Positions 52,751-60,966 of a stretch of DNA of 64,000 bases are shown in pieces. Each line of letters begins with the position of its first letter. Positions within the stretch are counted from its first letter, which is position 1. The notes beneath the pieces are model-generated. The model saw only the letters and a program-made list of their open reading frames with translations. It ran no database searches and was not told where the DNA came from. The stretch is from Bradyrhizobium sp. Arg816 (GTDB taxonomy: Bacteria > Pseudomonadota > Alphaproteobacteria > Rhizobiales > Xanthobacteraceae). The translations under genes were made by a program, and so were the position numbers. The stretch lies in the NCBI RefSeq assembly GCF_029989365.1, contig NZ_JAPRAQ010000011.1, positions 186,001 through 250,000 of the forward strand, read 5' to 3'.

Positions 52751-53719
52751 ATGTTAGCTGTCGAAATGTTACGGGCTTATCGTCGTTCATTTCTCATCGT
52801 CTTTTTAATCTGTTTAACGGCAGGCGTCTTCGCCATCAGTTTGATGGAGAAGAGCTTTCTCGTTAAATCATCGATAAGAATGGGCGCAGTGTTATCGGGC
52901 GACCAACGGGTCAACCTTCAACCGGCGGCGGACACAGCCAAATTAATTGTCGACCTATACCTTCCCTTCGCTCTCTCTGAACTTCAACAGGAAAAGGTGC
53001 CTCTACTGTCGCTACAGAGCGTCGCCAACTTGCGGGCCGATGGCGTTGGGGAACACGTTGTTTTGCATAACCAGGTCAAAGCGCCTTTGGCTACTGTTGC
53101 GGTAGCTCTGCACGAAAAAATTCTGCGGAGGGTGATTAACGACAGTGTAGAAGTTGCGGACCTTGCGCGCGGAGGGGCCCAACTACGTTTGGAGTCTGCA
53201 GAACGCGCCATTCTAGATTTGTCGCATCAAATCGAGAACCTGATTGCTCTGTCAAACAAAACGTTTGAACGTGAAGAGGCCGCGCTGGCCCAGCTAAAAG
53301 ACCTCCAACAGGACTATTCTAGAAAGGTGAATGTACAAGGGGTTGGCGCCGGTGGCGCGGAACAGGCCACGAGAGAACTTGTCCAGCGCATAGGCAGCGA
53401 AGAAGCAACTAATCGCGATTTAACTCAAGAACGCGCTCGTATCGCCCGTGAAATCTTTGAACTAAGACGTGCGCGCGAAGACCAAATCAAAATTCAATTG
53501 GCTAGCCAACGGGAACTAAGCACAATCCGCGAGGCGCGAGTTGTAGAGAGACCAACTCTACTGCCAATACCCATTGGACCGAGCCGTCTTTCGTTTCTCC
53601 TAGCGGTAATCGTGATTTCTCTCTTGCTCGCTTTTGGAACGATTGTAACAAGGCAAAAAATCGCAAACTTCAGAGCAGCGCCGAAGGACGAAGCCTCTCT
53701 TCTGCTGAAAGCGGCTTAG
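52751..53719 (+). CDS. Wzz/GumC-like chain-length determinant protein
   Basis: 322 residues from ATG 52751, behind AAGGTGAGC. TM1 is SFLIVFLICLTAGVFAISLM, a periplasmic domain with a long coiled coil runs from about 130 to 265 (RLESAERAILDLSHQIENLI, AREDQIKIQLASQRELS), and TM2 is LSFLLAVIVISLLLAFGTIV, ahead of a short cytosolic tail. This two-helix, coiled-coil plan is that of polysaccharide co-polymerases that set chain length. No tyrosine kinase domain follows. It converges with the HGG gene copy 2, overlapping by four bases. Confidence 0.75.
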   Translation: MLAVEMLRAYRRSFLIVFLICLTAGVFAISLMEKSFLVKSSIRMGAVLSGDQRVNLQPAADTAKLIVDLYLPFALSELQQEKVPLLSLQSVANLRADGVGEHVVLHNQVKAPLATVAVALHEKILRRVINDSVEVADLARGGAQLRLESAERAILDLSHQIENLIALSNKTFEREEAALAQLKDLQQDYSRKVNVQGVGAGGAEQATRELVQRIGSEEATNRDLTQERARIAREIFELRRAREDQIKIQLASQRELSTIREARVVERPTLLPIPIGPSRLSFLLAVIVISLLLAFGTIVTRQKIANFRAAPKDEASLLLKAA

Positions 53720-53964
53720 CGCTCGTGGGTTATAGAAAGTAGCTTACGGCTCGCGCGGATAAGTTCAGCGAAATCTGCTCGACGCCGGATTGCCTCCGCC
53801 GAACAACGACCATGCTTAAATGCGTTCCGATTTCCCTTCGGCGCTCCAGGCGAGGGGCCACCATGCATCCGGCATCTACCGTTTGCCATCGCCGGCGACT
53901 GGCACGGCTTCCCGCTCCGAGTTCTCGCTCCACAACGTTTGGCCCGGCGCATATCCAAGAGCAT
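53716..53964 (-). CDS. HGGxSTG-type small protein, copy 2
   Basis: 82 residues from ATG 53964 (MLLDMRRAKRCGARTRSGKP). It keeps the Cys/His cluster and HGGPSPGAPKGNRNAFKHG, and diverges from copy 1 in the C-terminal tail. Its first 89 bases overlap the end of its partner in another frame, the same layout as copy 1. It is last in the integrase-partner-HGG order on the minus strand. Confidence 0.75.
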   Translation of the reverse strand: MLLDMRRAKRCGARTRSGKPCQSPAMANGRCRMHGGPSPGAPKGNRNAFKHGRCSAEAIRRRADFAELIRASRKLLSITHER

Positions 53965-54496
53965 GGGGTTGATTCTCCGATTTGGTCCGTACCCCACCCC
54001 CCTCGACGTTGCCGACGACGGCCTGCCCGCCGTTGTGGACGTGAACGTGTTCGACCGTGACCTTCTGTTGGCCCTTGCTGCGATGCCGGTTCAATGCTTC
54101 GAGCAACGTCGCATGTGTGCGGGACAGCTTGTTAGCCTGACCCAGGTTTTCTTTGCGGCCTTCAAGTGTCTGCTCGGCAATCATCGCCCGCCGATAACAT
54201 TCCATCGCCGCATTGTGCGAGGCGAGAAGCTGCGCCGCCAGCATACCCTCGAATTCGTCATTCGGCGAAATCCCGGCAAGCAGGCTTAGCGATGCGACCT
54301 GCCGTTCGTGAATGCGTTCCGCCTCTGGATTGTGCCCGTGCCAAATGGGGGCGGCGGCTTGGCCTGCAATGGTGTTGTTCCAAGCATCAAAACTCGAGCC
54401 ACCGATATATTTGAGCTTCGGATTTGAACTATCAAGCTTGTGAACCTTCGGCGGCGGCTCCTTAGCTGGACGTCGGATTGTTTTGGTTTTCGTCAA
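53876..54496 (-). CDS. conserved hypothetical protein, partner of the HGG protein, copy 2
   Basis: 206 residues (MTKTKTIRRPAKEPPPKVHK). It shares with copy 1 GGSSFDAWNN/GGSKHDEWNQ, GMLAAQLLASHNAAMECYRR and QQKVTVEHVHVHNGGQAVVG. The final ~30 codons from HALGYAP are overlapped by the HGG gene. It starts 66 bp after the integrase stop in the same direction, so may be expressed with the integrase. Confidence 0.72.
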   Translation of the reverse strand: MTKTKTIRRPAKEPPPKVHKLDSSNPKLKYIGGSSFDAWNNTIAGQAAAPIWHGHNPEAERIHERQVASLSLLAGISPNDEFEGMLAAQLLASHNAAMECYRRAMIAEQTLEGRKENLGQANKLSRTHATLLEALNRHRSKGQQKVTVEHVHVHNGGQAVVGNVEGGGVRTKSENQPHALGYAPGQTLWSENSEREAVPVAGDGKR

Positions 54497-54562
54497 TCGT
54501 GGTCCCTCCTGAGCAGCGGCGGCTCGCTCGCTACGGCGCTATTGGGTAGCCGCGCCGATAGG

Positions 54563-55834
54563 TTATGCGCTTTTGAACTGCAACACCTTCTGTGGCTTCT
54601 TTCCTGTCATGGCGTTGTCAATGTGACGGGCAACTCGATCGGCCGCCGCTAAGAGCGCCGAATCGATCTTGTGAATGTAGCCCATGGTCACGTTGCCCTT
54701 CTTGGAATGGCCAATGAGGGCCTTGATCGTTGGTATGGTGTAGCCGAGATCCTCGGCGGTGGAGCTGAAGGAATGCCGGAGGCCATGGTTGGTAATGCCA
54801 GGCACTTCCTTCGCTGACACTTTCTGGAGCCACCGAGTCAGGCCGGTGTGATGCTTGGCTTCGGTCGTGACAGCTGGAAACACGTATTTTGACTTTGACT
54901 TGGCCATTGCAGCCTTCAGGACGGCGATGACAGTTGGCCCAACAGGACGGATGCTCTTGCCTGTCTTGCTATCGCCAAGACGAAGAGCCATCCCGACCGG
55001 ATCTACCTCGATCTTTAGGAGGCTTTCCAGCTCATCCAGGCGGCATCCCGTCATTGCAGATGTGCGGCTTGCGAGAACACGCTGCCAATGCTCGCCGTTT
55101 GCCTCGGCCATCGCGAGGCACTTTCCAAGACGACGATAGCCGGCGTCATCCAGCCGCCATTCCCGGGTCTGATCCTTCGGTCGCCTAATTCCCTTGATCG
55201 GATTGTCGGGCCGATAGCCTTCATCGACAGCGTAGCTGAAGATCCCACCCAGCAGCCCCATCGTCCGAGCGGCAGTCCCCTTGCCGCCCGTCACAATCGC
55301 CCGCCCTCGAGTTTTGGTCTTGACGTCGGCCGCGGACTTGCCGGCAATAATGTCGCGCTGAAGGCCCTTGGCATCGGTGGGGGTGAAGCCCTTTAAGGTC
55401 TTCTTGCCGACGAGCTTGATGATGTGGCGCTCGATGCGCCCCTTGTCGCTATACAGGGTGGTCTCGCTCTTCGTCTCGCCGCGGCGGGTGAGGATCAGAC
55501 CGCGTTCGGCCTTGTCCAGGTATTCCCTGCAAAGCTCCTCCATCGTCATGGCGCCGCGGGCGAGCTTCTTGCTCTCAACGGGATCTGCGCCCCTAACGAC
55601 GTCCACGAGGGCCAGCTTGGCGTCTCTGCGGGCTTCTTCTGGAGTCAGGACGCCATTGCGGCCCAAAGTAAGCCGTCGGCTACGCCCATTGGCATTCCGG
55701 TACTGGACAACGAAGGACTTGGCGCCGCTCTTCTTTACGCGCAGGCCGAACCCTCGGAGCTCGTCGTCCCAGAGGAAGACATCCTTCCCGGTGGTTTCCG
55801 CAGCATCGACGATGCGTTTGGTCAGCTTGGGCAA
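54563..55834 (-). CDS. tyrosine-type site-specific integrase of the island
   Basis: 423 residues starting at TTG 55834 (MPKLTKRIVDAAE), with GAGGGG just upstream. The frame stays open to ATG 55894, but that extension is made of the GGGTAAGCAC repeats, so it is not coding. Residues ~1-85 are a DUF4102-type arm-binding domain (LRGFGLRVKKSGAKSFVVQY); the catalytic domain has Arg in TGCRLDELESLL, HGLRHSFSS (H-x-x-R), LIGHSKKG (His) and Tyr in TMGYIHK. All active-site residues are present. It lies directly inside attR and should recombine the 51-bp repeats. Confidence 0.95.
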   Translation of the reverse strand: MPKLTKRIVDAAETTGKDVFLWDDELRGFGLRVKKSGAKSFVVQYRNANGRSRRLTLGRNGVLTPEEARRDAKLALVDVVRGADPVESKKLARGAMTMEELCREYLDKAERGLILTRRGETKSETTLYSDKGRIERHIIKLVGKKTLKGFTPTDAKGLQRDIIAGKSAADVKTKTRGRAIVTGGKGTAARTMGLLGGIFSYAVDEGYRPDNPIKGIRRPKDQTREWRLDDAGYRRLGKCLAMAEANGEHWQRVLASRTSAMTGCRLDELESLLKIEVDPVGMALRLGDSKTGKSIRPVGPTVIAVLKAAMAKSKSKYVFPAVTTEAKHHTGLTRWLQKVSAKEVPGITNHGLRHSFSSTAEDLGYTIPTIKALIGHSKKGNVTMGYIHKIDSALLAAADRVARHIDNAMTGKKPQKVLQFKSA

Positions 55835-55843
55835 TTTCCCCTC

Positions 55844-55971
55844 GGGTAAGCACCAGGTAAGCAGGTGCCGGAAAACGGGGGAAATTCGGAGCAACGACCG
55901 TAGCCCCCAAATCAGGCCGATCTCAGCCTATATCCGGGGGCCATCAATTCCAAGGGATTTCAGGTAAGCAG
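55844..55971 (+). repeat. candidate integrase arm-type sites, right end
   Basis: GGGTAAGCAC (55844-55853), AGGTAAGCAG (55855-55864) and AGGTAAGCAG (55962-55971), all in the orientation of the two left-end sites. The 11-bp step of the tandem pair is the same at both ends. They lie between the integrase start and attR and may also control integrase expression. Confidence 0.62.
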
Positions 55972-55988
55972 GGGAAATCTACCTACCT

Positions 55989-56039
55989 TTGCCCTCCGAA
56001 GGCAAAGGTCACACGTTCGAATCGTGTCGGGTGCGCCAG
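55989..56039 (+). repeat. attR: right 51-bp attachment repeat (3' tRNA-Arg fragment)
   Basis: Identical to 30057-30107, it holds the anticodon stem, T-arm, acceptor and CCA of tRNA-Arg but no 5' half, so it is not a tRNA gene. It marks where the original tRNA 3' end stood before insertion. Confidence 0.93.
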
Positions 56040-56104
56040 TCTCCTTACTCTTTACCGAGACCGTGTGCCGGACCGAGACTGTCGGCCGGCTTTTGACGCT
56101 GTGA

Positions 56105-56362
56105 CGGTACCATCCATCAAATGTTGCGGCTCGCAATCTGGCCTTCGCAACGTCGCGCGCGCGTCCGGCTAAGCATGTCGAATGGAAAAGCGGTCACAAA
56201 TCTCTGATCAACGGCGTAATTGATTGCACCCTTAAATTGTACTATTTTGTATGGGTTGCGGAAAATGAGCCTGATCGCGGCATGTTTCTGGTCGCGATCA
56301 TCGAGGCAGGTCCGATTGTAGGCGCGATGTCGCAGACCGATATCCGGTTATTGTCGGACTGA
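56105..56362 (+). pseudogene. possible remnant open frame without a start
   Basis: An open frame of 85 codons without ATG until late reads HVEWKSGHKSLINGVIDCTL and AENEPDRGMFLVAIIEAGPI, ending at TGA 56362. A TTG at 56237 could give 41 residues. It looks coding in composition but no family is recognised; it is the only content I see in 56040-56484, next to the insertion point. Confidence 0.25.
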
Positions 56363-56484
56363 ATCACCCCAAGCGCTCGTCCCGCAAGCAATAAGCCAAC
56401 ACGGAACCTGCTTGACGACGTCGGTCCAGTGGCGGCGCCAGGAACAGGGCTTCGCAATCAACCGGGTCGGGAGGGGTGCTTCAG

Positions 56485-57417
56485 ATGAAAACCATCGCCC
56501 AGTTCGTCGAGGATCGCATTACGACGCTTTCCGACCTGAAGGACGCACTCCAGACCGCGATGCAATTGGAGTTCTCCACCATCCCGCCTTATCTTTGCGC
56601 GCAATGGTCGATCAACAGCGACGCGGGCGGCGTCGGCGGTATGATTGAGGACATTGTGGTGCAAGAGATGTATCACTTTGCCTTGGCAGGCAACATGCTG
56701 ACCGCGATCGGCGGCGTACCATCCATTGCCAATGCGGCCTTCATTCCGAGCTATCCGACCAATGTCCTGCCCGGAGGAATTCTGCAAAAATTGGCCGTTG
56801 ATCTGAAGCCGCTTACGCCAGATCAAGTTCAGGTCTTCATGCAGATCGAGTATCCGGAATTTCCGCCGGTCGCGCTCGTCGCAAGAACGGGACCCGCGAC
56901 GATCGGTGATTTCTACGATGCGATCGTCGAGGGTTTCACCACAGTCAATCCCGCGATCAATGCCAGCGCTTTCGCGGTCAATTCGGGGGAAGCAACGCCG
57001 ATCAAGAGCATCGCCGATGCGCAGGCGGCGATCCAGCTGATCAAGGGCGAAGGTGAAGGTACGGAAGGCTCTCCTAACCAACCCCCAACCGGCAATGCAA
57101 CATTCGCCCACTATTATGTCTTCAAGGAAATCTACACCGAGAAAACGCTGGTGCAGGATGCGGCTGGCCATTGGAGCTTTACGGGAGCACCGATCCCGTT
57201 TCCGACCTGGTTCGATTTTCAGCAATCGACCGTCACACCGAGTCCGTCGCTTGCGTTCAATCAGGCCCTGTCGCAGCTCTTGATCGGCCTTCAAACGTGC
57301 TGGACAAGCGGTGCAAGACCCAGCATCGGCGCCATGTTCACACTTCAGTCGCTTGGCACGGACCTCATCCAGCAGGGCATTCGTCCTGAGTTCCTATGGG
57401 CGCCTCCGTCGGCATGA
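56485..57417 (+). CDS. ferritin-like (VioB/iminophenylpyruvate dimer synthase-type) protein
   Basis: 310 residues from ATG 56485 with GGGAGGGG nine bases before. LKDALQTAMQLEFSTIPPYL, then VVQEMYHFALAGNMLTAIGG near residue 60-80, give the Glu and E-x-x-H ligands of a ferritin-like four-helix bundle, with another set in HYYVFKEIYTEK. The ferritin-like domain family that includes VioB has this layout; these may bind a di-iron centre in oxidative chemistry. No violacein-type genes are nearby, so the substrate is unknown. First backbone gene right of the island. Confidence 0.75.
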   Translation: MKTIAQFVEDRITTLSDLKDALQTAMQLEFSTIPPYLCAQWSINSDAGGVGGMIEDIVVQEMYHFALAGNMLTAIGGVPSIANAAFIPSYPTNVLPGGILQKLAVDLKPLTPDQVQVFMQIEYPEFPPVALVARTGPATIGDFYDAIVEGFTTVNPAINASAFAVNSGEATPIKSIADAQAAIQLIKGEGEGTEGSPNQPPTGNATFAHYYVFKEIYTEKTLVQDAAGHWSFTGAPIPFPTWFDFQQSTVTPSPSLAFNQALSQLLIGLQTCWTSGARPSIGAMFTLQSLGTDLIQQGIRPEFLWAPPSA

Positions 57418-57442
57418 ACTCCGGATCTGCCGCCCGCCTCCC

Positions 57443-57652
57443 TCACGTCAGCATCGAGATGATCGACTGGATCTGATCGGAAGCGGACGTCACCAGGGCG
57501 TCATACGAGGTATGACCGTGCGCGGCAGCCTTCAAAATGCATTCGGCGACAGCGGCTTTCAGACCGAACACCGACTGATCGGCCGGTACGCTCGCCATCA
57601 CGGTCTCGAGGGCCTGGCGCATGGTCTGAATGAGCTCGGAGCTGTATTGCAT
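57443..57652 (-). CDS. small helical hypothetical protein
   Basis: 69 residues from ATG 57652, behind GGAGGACAGCCA. MQYSSELIQTMRQALETVMA and VPADQSVFGLKAAVAECILK suggest a compact helical bundle. No function known. It converges with the ferritin-like gene and is on the same strand as the TspO gene, about 95 bp downstream of it. Confidence 0.65.
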   Translation of the reverse strand: MQYSSELIQTMRQALETVMASVPADQSVFGLKAAVAECILKAAAHGHTSYDALVTSASDQIQSIISMLT

Positions 57653-57746
57653 TGGCTGTCCTCCGCGCTCCGATATAGGAACGCGTGCCTAGGCTCGCCA
57701 CTCACAAGCCTGAGATTGCTCTTTGATGAACCGTGGACAGATCGCC

Positions 57747-58190
57747 TCAATTCAAGCGCCAGATGGCCGCATTGAGCACGCCCGCAAAGGTGACCCAGGC
57801 TGCATAAGGCACGAACAGCGCGGCTGCCAGCCTGTCCCGTGACATCTCGAGACTGATGTAGGTCACGATCGCGACGAACAGGCAAATGAGGATGACGAGT
57901 GCGGCGCCGATCTGGTGCATCGTGAACATCACCGGGGACCAGATGAAATTGAGCGCCAGCTGCGCGGCCCAGACCTGCATCGCTCGACCCGACGGCTCAC
58001 GGCGAAAAGTCCGCCAACCCGCAACCGCGATCATGATGTAAAGGATAGTCCACGCCACCGGGAACGCCCAGTTCGGCGGCACGAAACCCGGCTTGGCAAG
58101 GGCCGCATACCATTCTCCCGGAAGATTGGTCGCGCCGATCAACCAGCCGATGCCGACCACGGCGACGACGAAGACCAGTAGCTGAAGCAT
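57747..58190 (-). CDS. tspO: TspO/MBR-family membrane protein
   Basis: 147 residues with five membrane spans. Family marks are WYAALAKPGFVPPNWAFPVA, WTILYIMIAVAGW, ALNFIWSPVMFTMHQIGAAL and VPYAAWVTFAGVLNAAIWRL (the cholesterol/porphyrin-binding helix region). TspO binds tetrapyrroles and, in alphaproteobacteria, tunes photosynthesis or stress genes. It is divergent from dinB with 44 bp between. Confidence 0.9.
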   Translation of the reverse strand: MLQLLVFVVAVVGIGWLIGATNLPGEWYAALAKPGFVPPNWAFPVAWTILYIMIAVAGWRTFRREPSGRAMQVWAAQLALNFIWSPVMFTMHQIGAALVILICLFVAIVTYISLEMSRDRLAAALFVPYAAWVTFAGVLNAAIWRLN

Positions 58191-58234
58191 CCATCACCTC
58201 GCGCTTCTCCCTGCGCAATTGTATCATCTTATCC

Positions 58235-59335
58235 ATGAGCGAATCCGACACCGTGACTGGCGAATCCCCGCCCGTCCGCAAGATCATCCATATCGACATG
58301 GATGCCTTCTATGCGTCCGTGGAGCAGCGCGACAATCCGGAGCTGCGCGGAAAGCCGGTAGCCGTCGGGGGCTCCGCGGAACGCGGCGTCGTTGCGGCCG
58401 CCAGCTACGAGGCCCGCAAGTTCGGCGTTCGCTCTGCGATGCCCTCGGTGACGGCGAAACGGCAATGTCCCGACCTGATCTTCGTCAGGCCGCGCTTCGA
58501 GGTCTACAAGGCGATCTCCCGGCAGATCCGCGACATTTTCGCCGAGCACACGCCCATCATCGAACCATTGTCGCTCGACGAGGCCTATCTCGACGTGACG
58601 GAGAATTTGCAAGGCATCCCGCTGGCGCGGGACGTCGCCTTGCTGATCCGTGAGAAGATCAAGGCCGAGACCGGCCTCAACGCTTCGGCGGGTATTTCCT
58701 ACAACAAGTTTCTGGCAAAGCTCGCCTCCGATCATCGCAAGCCCAACGGTCAGTTCGTGATCTCGCCGGACATGGGGCCCGCCTTCGTCGAGACGCTGCC
58801 CGTCGGCAAATTCCATGGGATCGGTCCGGCGACCAGTGCGAAGATGAATGCGCTCGGCCTGTTCACCGGCCTCGACATCCGCAACCAGACGCTGGAATTC
58901 ATGAACGCGAATTTCGGCAAGTCGGGCGCCTATTACTACTGGATCTCACGCGGCGTCGACGATCGACCGGTCCGGGCCAACCGCATTCGCAAGTCGATCG
59001 GCGCGGAGACGACGTTCTCGACCGACCTCGACGAATACGGCGCGCTGGCCGCCGAGCTCAAGCCGCTCGTCGACAAGGTCTGGCGCCATTGCGAGACGAC
59101 CGGCAACCGCGGCCGCACCGTCACCCTGAAGATCAAATTCGCCGACTTCGAGATCATCACGCGCAGCAGGTCCGTTACAGCGCCGGTTGCGGGCCGGGAC
59201 GATCTGGAGCGGCTGGCCTGCGGCCTGCTCGAAGCCGAGATGCCGCTGCCCAAGCGCGTCAGGCTCCTGGGGGTATCGCTGTCTGCCCTCCAGGACGGCG
59301 ACGATGCGGAGCCGCAGCTGACTTTCGGTATTTGA
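58235..59335 (+). CDS. dinB: DNA polymerase IV (Y-family translesion polymerase)
   Basis: 366 residues (MSESDTVTGESPPVRKIIHI). The palm carries IHIDMDAFYASVEQRDNPEL with the first catalytic Asp, and LSLDEAYLDVTE with the second acidic pair. GLNASAGISYNKFLAKLASD is the helix-hairpin area, and the little-finger domain ends with RVRLLGVSLSAL. The last residues (PQLTFGI) resemble a beta-clamp-binding peptide. Error-prone bypass of lesions is expected. I do not see a clear SOS box in the short gap to tspO. Confidence 0.95.
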   Translation: MSESDTVTGESPPVRKIIHIDMDAFYASVEQRDNPELRGKPVAVGGSAERGVVAAASYEARKFGVRSAMPSVTAKRQCPDLIFVRPRFEVYKAISRQIRDIFAEHTPIIEPLSLDEAYLDVTENLQGIPLARDVALLIREKIKAETGLNASAGISYNKFLAKLASDHRKPNGQFVISPDMGPAFVETLPVGKFHGIGPATSAKMNALGLFTGLDIRNQTLEFMNANFGKSGAYYYWISRGVDDRPVRANRIRKSIGAETTFSTDLDEYGALAAELKPLVDKVWRHCETTGNRGRTVTLKIKFADFEIITRSRSVTAPVAGRDDLERLACGLLEAEMPLPKRVRLLGVSLSALQDGDDAEPQLTFGI

Positions 59336-59458
59336 ACCAGACTGGAAAGCCCCGCCGCGAACGCGAGATCCTTGTCCGCGGCGCGGCTCCAAACCAGTCA
59401 TGGAAGGTGGCGGGATTTTCAGACCCGCCACCGATGAAGGCCGATCCGCTCGGGCCGA

Positions 59459-59752
59459 TCAATGCCTCACATGCTCGAACACGACGATCACGCCCGTCGG
59501 CTCCGGCTCGTGGGCCATCAGGCGCGTGAGGTCGGCATCGCTCCAGTCGGCGAGGCTGACGACTTCGCCGGTCTGGCGCTCGGCGCTGACCGACGGGGTC
59601 GGCTCGAGCACCTTCAGGCCCGTCTCGTCGACGAAGAAGGTGTGCTCGCCGAACATGCTGTTGAGCTGCGGCATGGCGGGATGCTCGTCGGGCAGCACCT
59701 GGGCGCCGAGTTGGTTGACGGTCTGCTTCACCTGTTCGGATGTGAGCTTCAT
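59459..59752 (-). CDS. hypothetical protein
   Basis: 97 residues from ATG 59752, with GGAGC before it (MKLTSEQVKQTVNQLGAQVL). It is alpha/beta with MFGEHTFFVDETGLKVLEPT and a short LADWSDADLTRLMAHEPEPT. No family recognised; acidic overall. The frame opens further upstream (59785) without a better start. It lies between dinB, converging, and the DUF1330 gene. Confidence 0.65.
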   Translation of the reverse strand: MKLTSEQVKQTVNQLGAQVLPDEHPAMPQLNSMFGEHTFFVDETGLKVLEPTPSVSAERQTGEVVSLADWSDADLTRLMAHEPEPTGVIVVFEHVRH

Positions 59753-59957
59753 GGGCTGCTCCGTTTCTGTCGTGCCGGGTTTCATTGAGATGAGCCAAAA
59801 CGGGCGTTCCCTGCGCCTGTGTCGCCTGGCTCAAATTCCCGAACGGATGCTGCGCACGAATGTTCCGGAAAAATGTATTTCGTGATCGCGAGTTTCATCT
59901 GCCGCGCTCACGGCACGGGATCGCCACACGATGCACACGATCCGCCTGTCGATGGCG

Positions 59958-60251
59958 CTATTCGGCGGCTTCGACGATCCGGATGTCGCGGTCGGTGCCG
60001 TCGCCGAGCAGGTCATGAGCGGCCTTGTAGGCGGGACTTTCATACGCCGCCTTGGCGCGCTCGACGCTGTCGAACTCGATGAGAACGACGCGTTCCATCA
60101 GGCCGTGCTCGTAGGCCGCAACCGGCATCCCGCGCGCGAGCACGCGTCCACCGGCGGCCTCGATGGCCGGACGCGACAGCTTGGCGTAGGCCGCCATGGC
60201 GTCTGGGCTCTTGATCGCGCGATAAGTGGCAACCCAATAGGCTTTTGCCAT
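59958..60251 (-). CDS. DUF1330-family protein
   Basis: 97 residues from ATG 60251, behind CAGGAGAACAG. AKAYWVATYRAIKSPDAMAA, then GGRVLARGMPVAAYEHG and VVLIEFDSVERAKAAYESPA are the DUF1330 pattern, a dimeric alpha-beta barrel of unknown role. It starts 25 bp after the glycosylase gene, so the two are probably one transcript. Confidence 0.85.
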   Translation of the reverse strand: MAKAYWVATYRAIKSPDAMAAYAKLSRPAIEAAGGRVLARGMPVAAYEHGLMERVVLIEFDSVERAKAAYESPAYKAAHDLLGDGTDRDIRIVEAAE

Positions 60252-60276
60252 TTCTGTTCTCCTGGTTTCCCGCGAC

Positions 60277-60966
60277 TTAGTGCTCGCCTCGGTTCTCGCC
60301 AACCGAGAGCGCGCAGATGCGTGACAAGTATGTGTAGGGCAGACCGGTCTCCTCGGCCCAGGCGTTGAACTGTGCTTGCACCTTTGCGAGATCGCCCTTG
60401 GACTTCACCTCTTCGGCGATGTCGAGGCCGGCATCGCGCAGGCAGGCGACGACATCCTTGGAGGTGACAAAACCATCCCAGCCGACGAAGCGCAGCAGCA
60501 TCTGCCCGGTGTTGCCGCCGAGCCGACTGCCGCGCTTGGTGAGGAGATCGAGCAGGCCGACCTCGTTGGATGGCGGCCATTTCGCCAGAAACTTGCCGAA
60601 GCTGCCGTGCTCTTTTGCGATCTCCTGGACGAAGCTGGCGTTGTCGCGCACCGACATGATCTTGGCGCCGTTGCGCACGATGCGCGCGTCGCGCAAGAGG
60701 GCCTCCCAATAGTCCTCCGGCTGGAAGGTGAGCTTGGCCGGCTGAAAATGCAGAAACGCCGCTTCAAATCCGTCCCATTTCGAATCGATCACGCTCCAGG
60801 CAAAGCCCGCGCAAAACACCCGCCTGGTCATCTCGGCGAGGATGCGATCGTCGCCGAGCTTGGCCAGCCCCTTCAGGTCGGGCTTTTCGGGCATCAGCCT
60901 GTCCAGCGCCTTGGGGCCGCCCTTGCGCTTCTCGGCGCGGGCACGAATGGTCTTGAAGGAGGTCAT
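60277..60966 (-). CDS. tag: DNA-3-methyladenine glycosylase I family
   Basis: 229 residues. MTSFKTIRARAEKRKGGPKA leads to a helical glycosylase fold with FCAGFAWSVIDSKWDGFEAA, where the Trp and Glu-like pocket residues are expected, YWEALLRDARIVRNGAKIMS, and a HhH-like GGNTGQMLLRFVGWDGF. It removes 3-methyladenine from alkylated DNA. The classic Tag zinc-binding Cys/His set is not obvious, so it may be a diverged member. It precedes the DUF1330 gene and is divergent from the metallophosphoesterase. Confidence 0.75.
   Translation of the reverse strand: MTSFKTIRARAEKRKGGPKALDRLMPEKPDLKGLAKLGDDRILAEMTRRVFCAGFAWSVIDSKWDGFEAAFLHFQPAKLTFQPEDYWEALLRDARIVRNGAKIMSVRDNASFVQEIAKEHGSFGKFLAKWPPSNEVGLLDLLTKRGSRLGGNTGQMLLRFVGWDGFVTSKDVVACLRDAGLDIAEEVKSKGDLAKVQAQFNAWAEETGLPYTYLSRICALSVGENRGEH

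Larger units (their letters stand above)
30057..56039. mobile_element. tRNA-Arg-integrated genomic island (~26 kb), surface-polysaccharide cargo
   Basis: The boundaries are a perfect 51-bp direct repeat, complete tRNA at the left and a 3' tRNA fragment at the right. A tyrosine integrase starts 155 bp inside the right end. GC content and codon use drop visibly relative to both flanks. Cargo is acyltransferases, SGNH proteins, Wzy/Wzz-like proteins, regulators and a replication-type operon. I see no conjugation or phage structural genes, so it is an integrative island that probably needs help to move. A second, truncated integrase and duplicated modules indicate more than one acquisition. Confidence 0.92.

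Noticed and set aside
55835..55894. Longer integrase start at ATG 55894
   Set aside because: The added 20 residues are the translated GGGTAAGCAC repeats; a ribosome site precedes TTG 55834.
55989..56039. A second tRNA-Arg gene
   Set aside because: Only the 3' 51 bases exist; no D-arm or 5' acceptor strand, so it is attR.
30057..56039. Prophage
   Set aside because: No capsid, portal, terminase large subunit, tail or lysis gene is recognisable; cargo is surface-glycan genes.
30057..56039. Integrative conjugative element
   Set aside because: No relaxase, coupling protein or type IV secretion genes are present.
58191..58234. LexA/SOS box in the tspO-dinB gap
   Set aside because: No GTTC-N7-GTTC-like site found in the 44-bp gap.
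59462..59788. 108-codon + strand frame opposite the 59459 gene
   Set aside because: The minus-strand frame has a good ribosome site and protein-like pattern; the + frame is its shadow.
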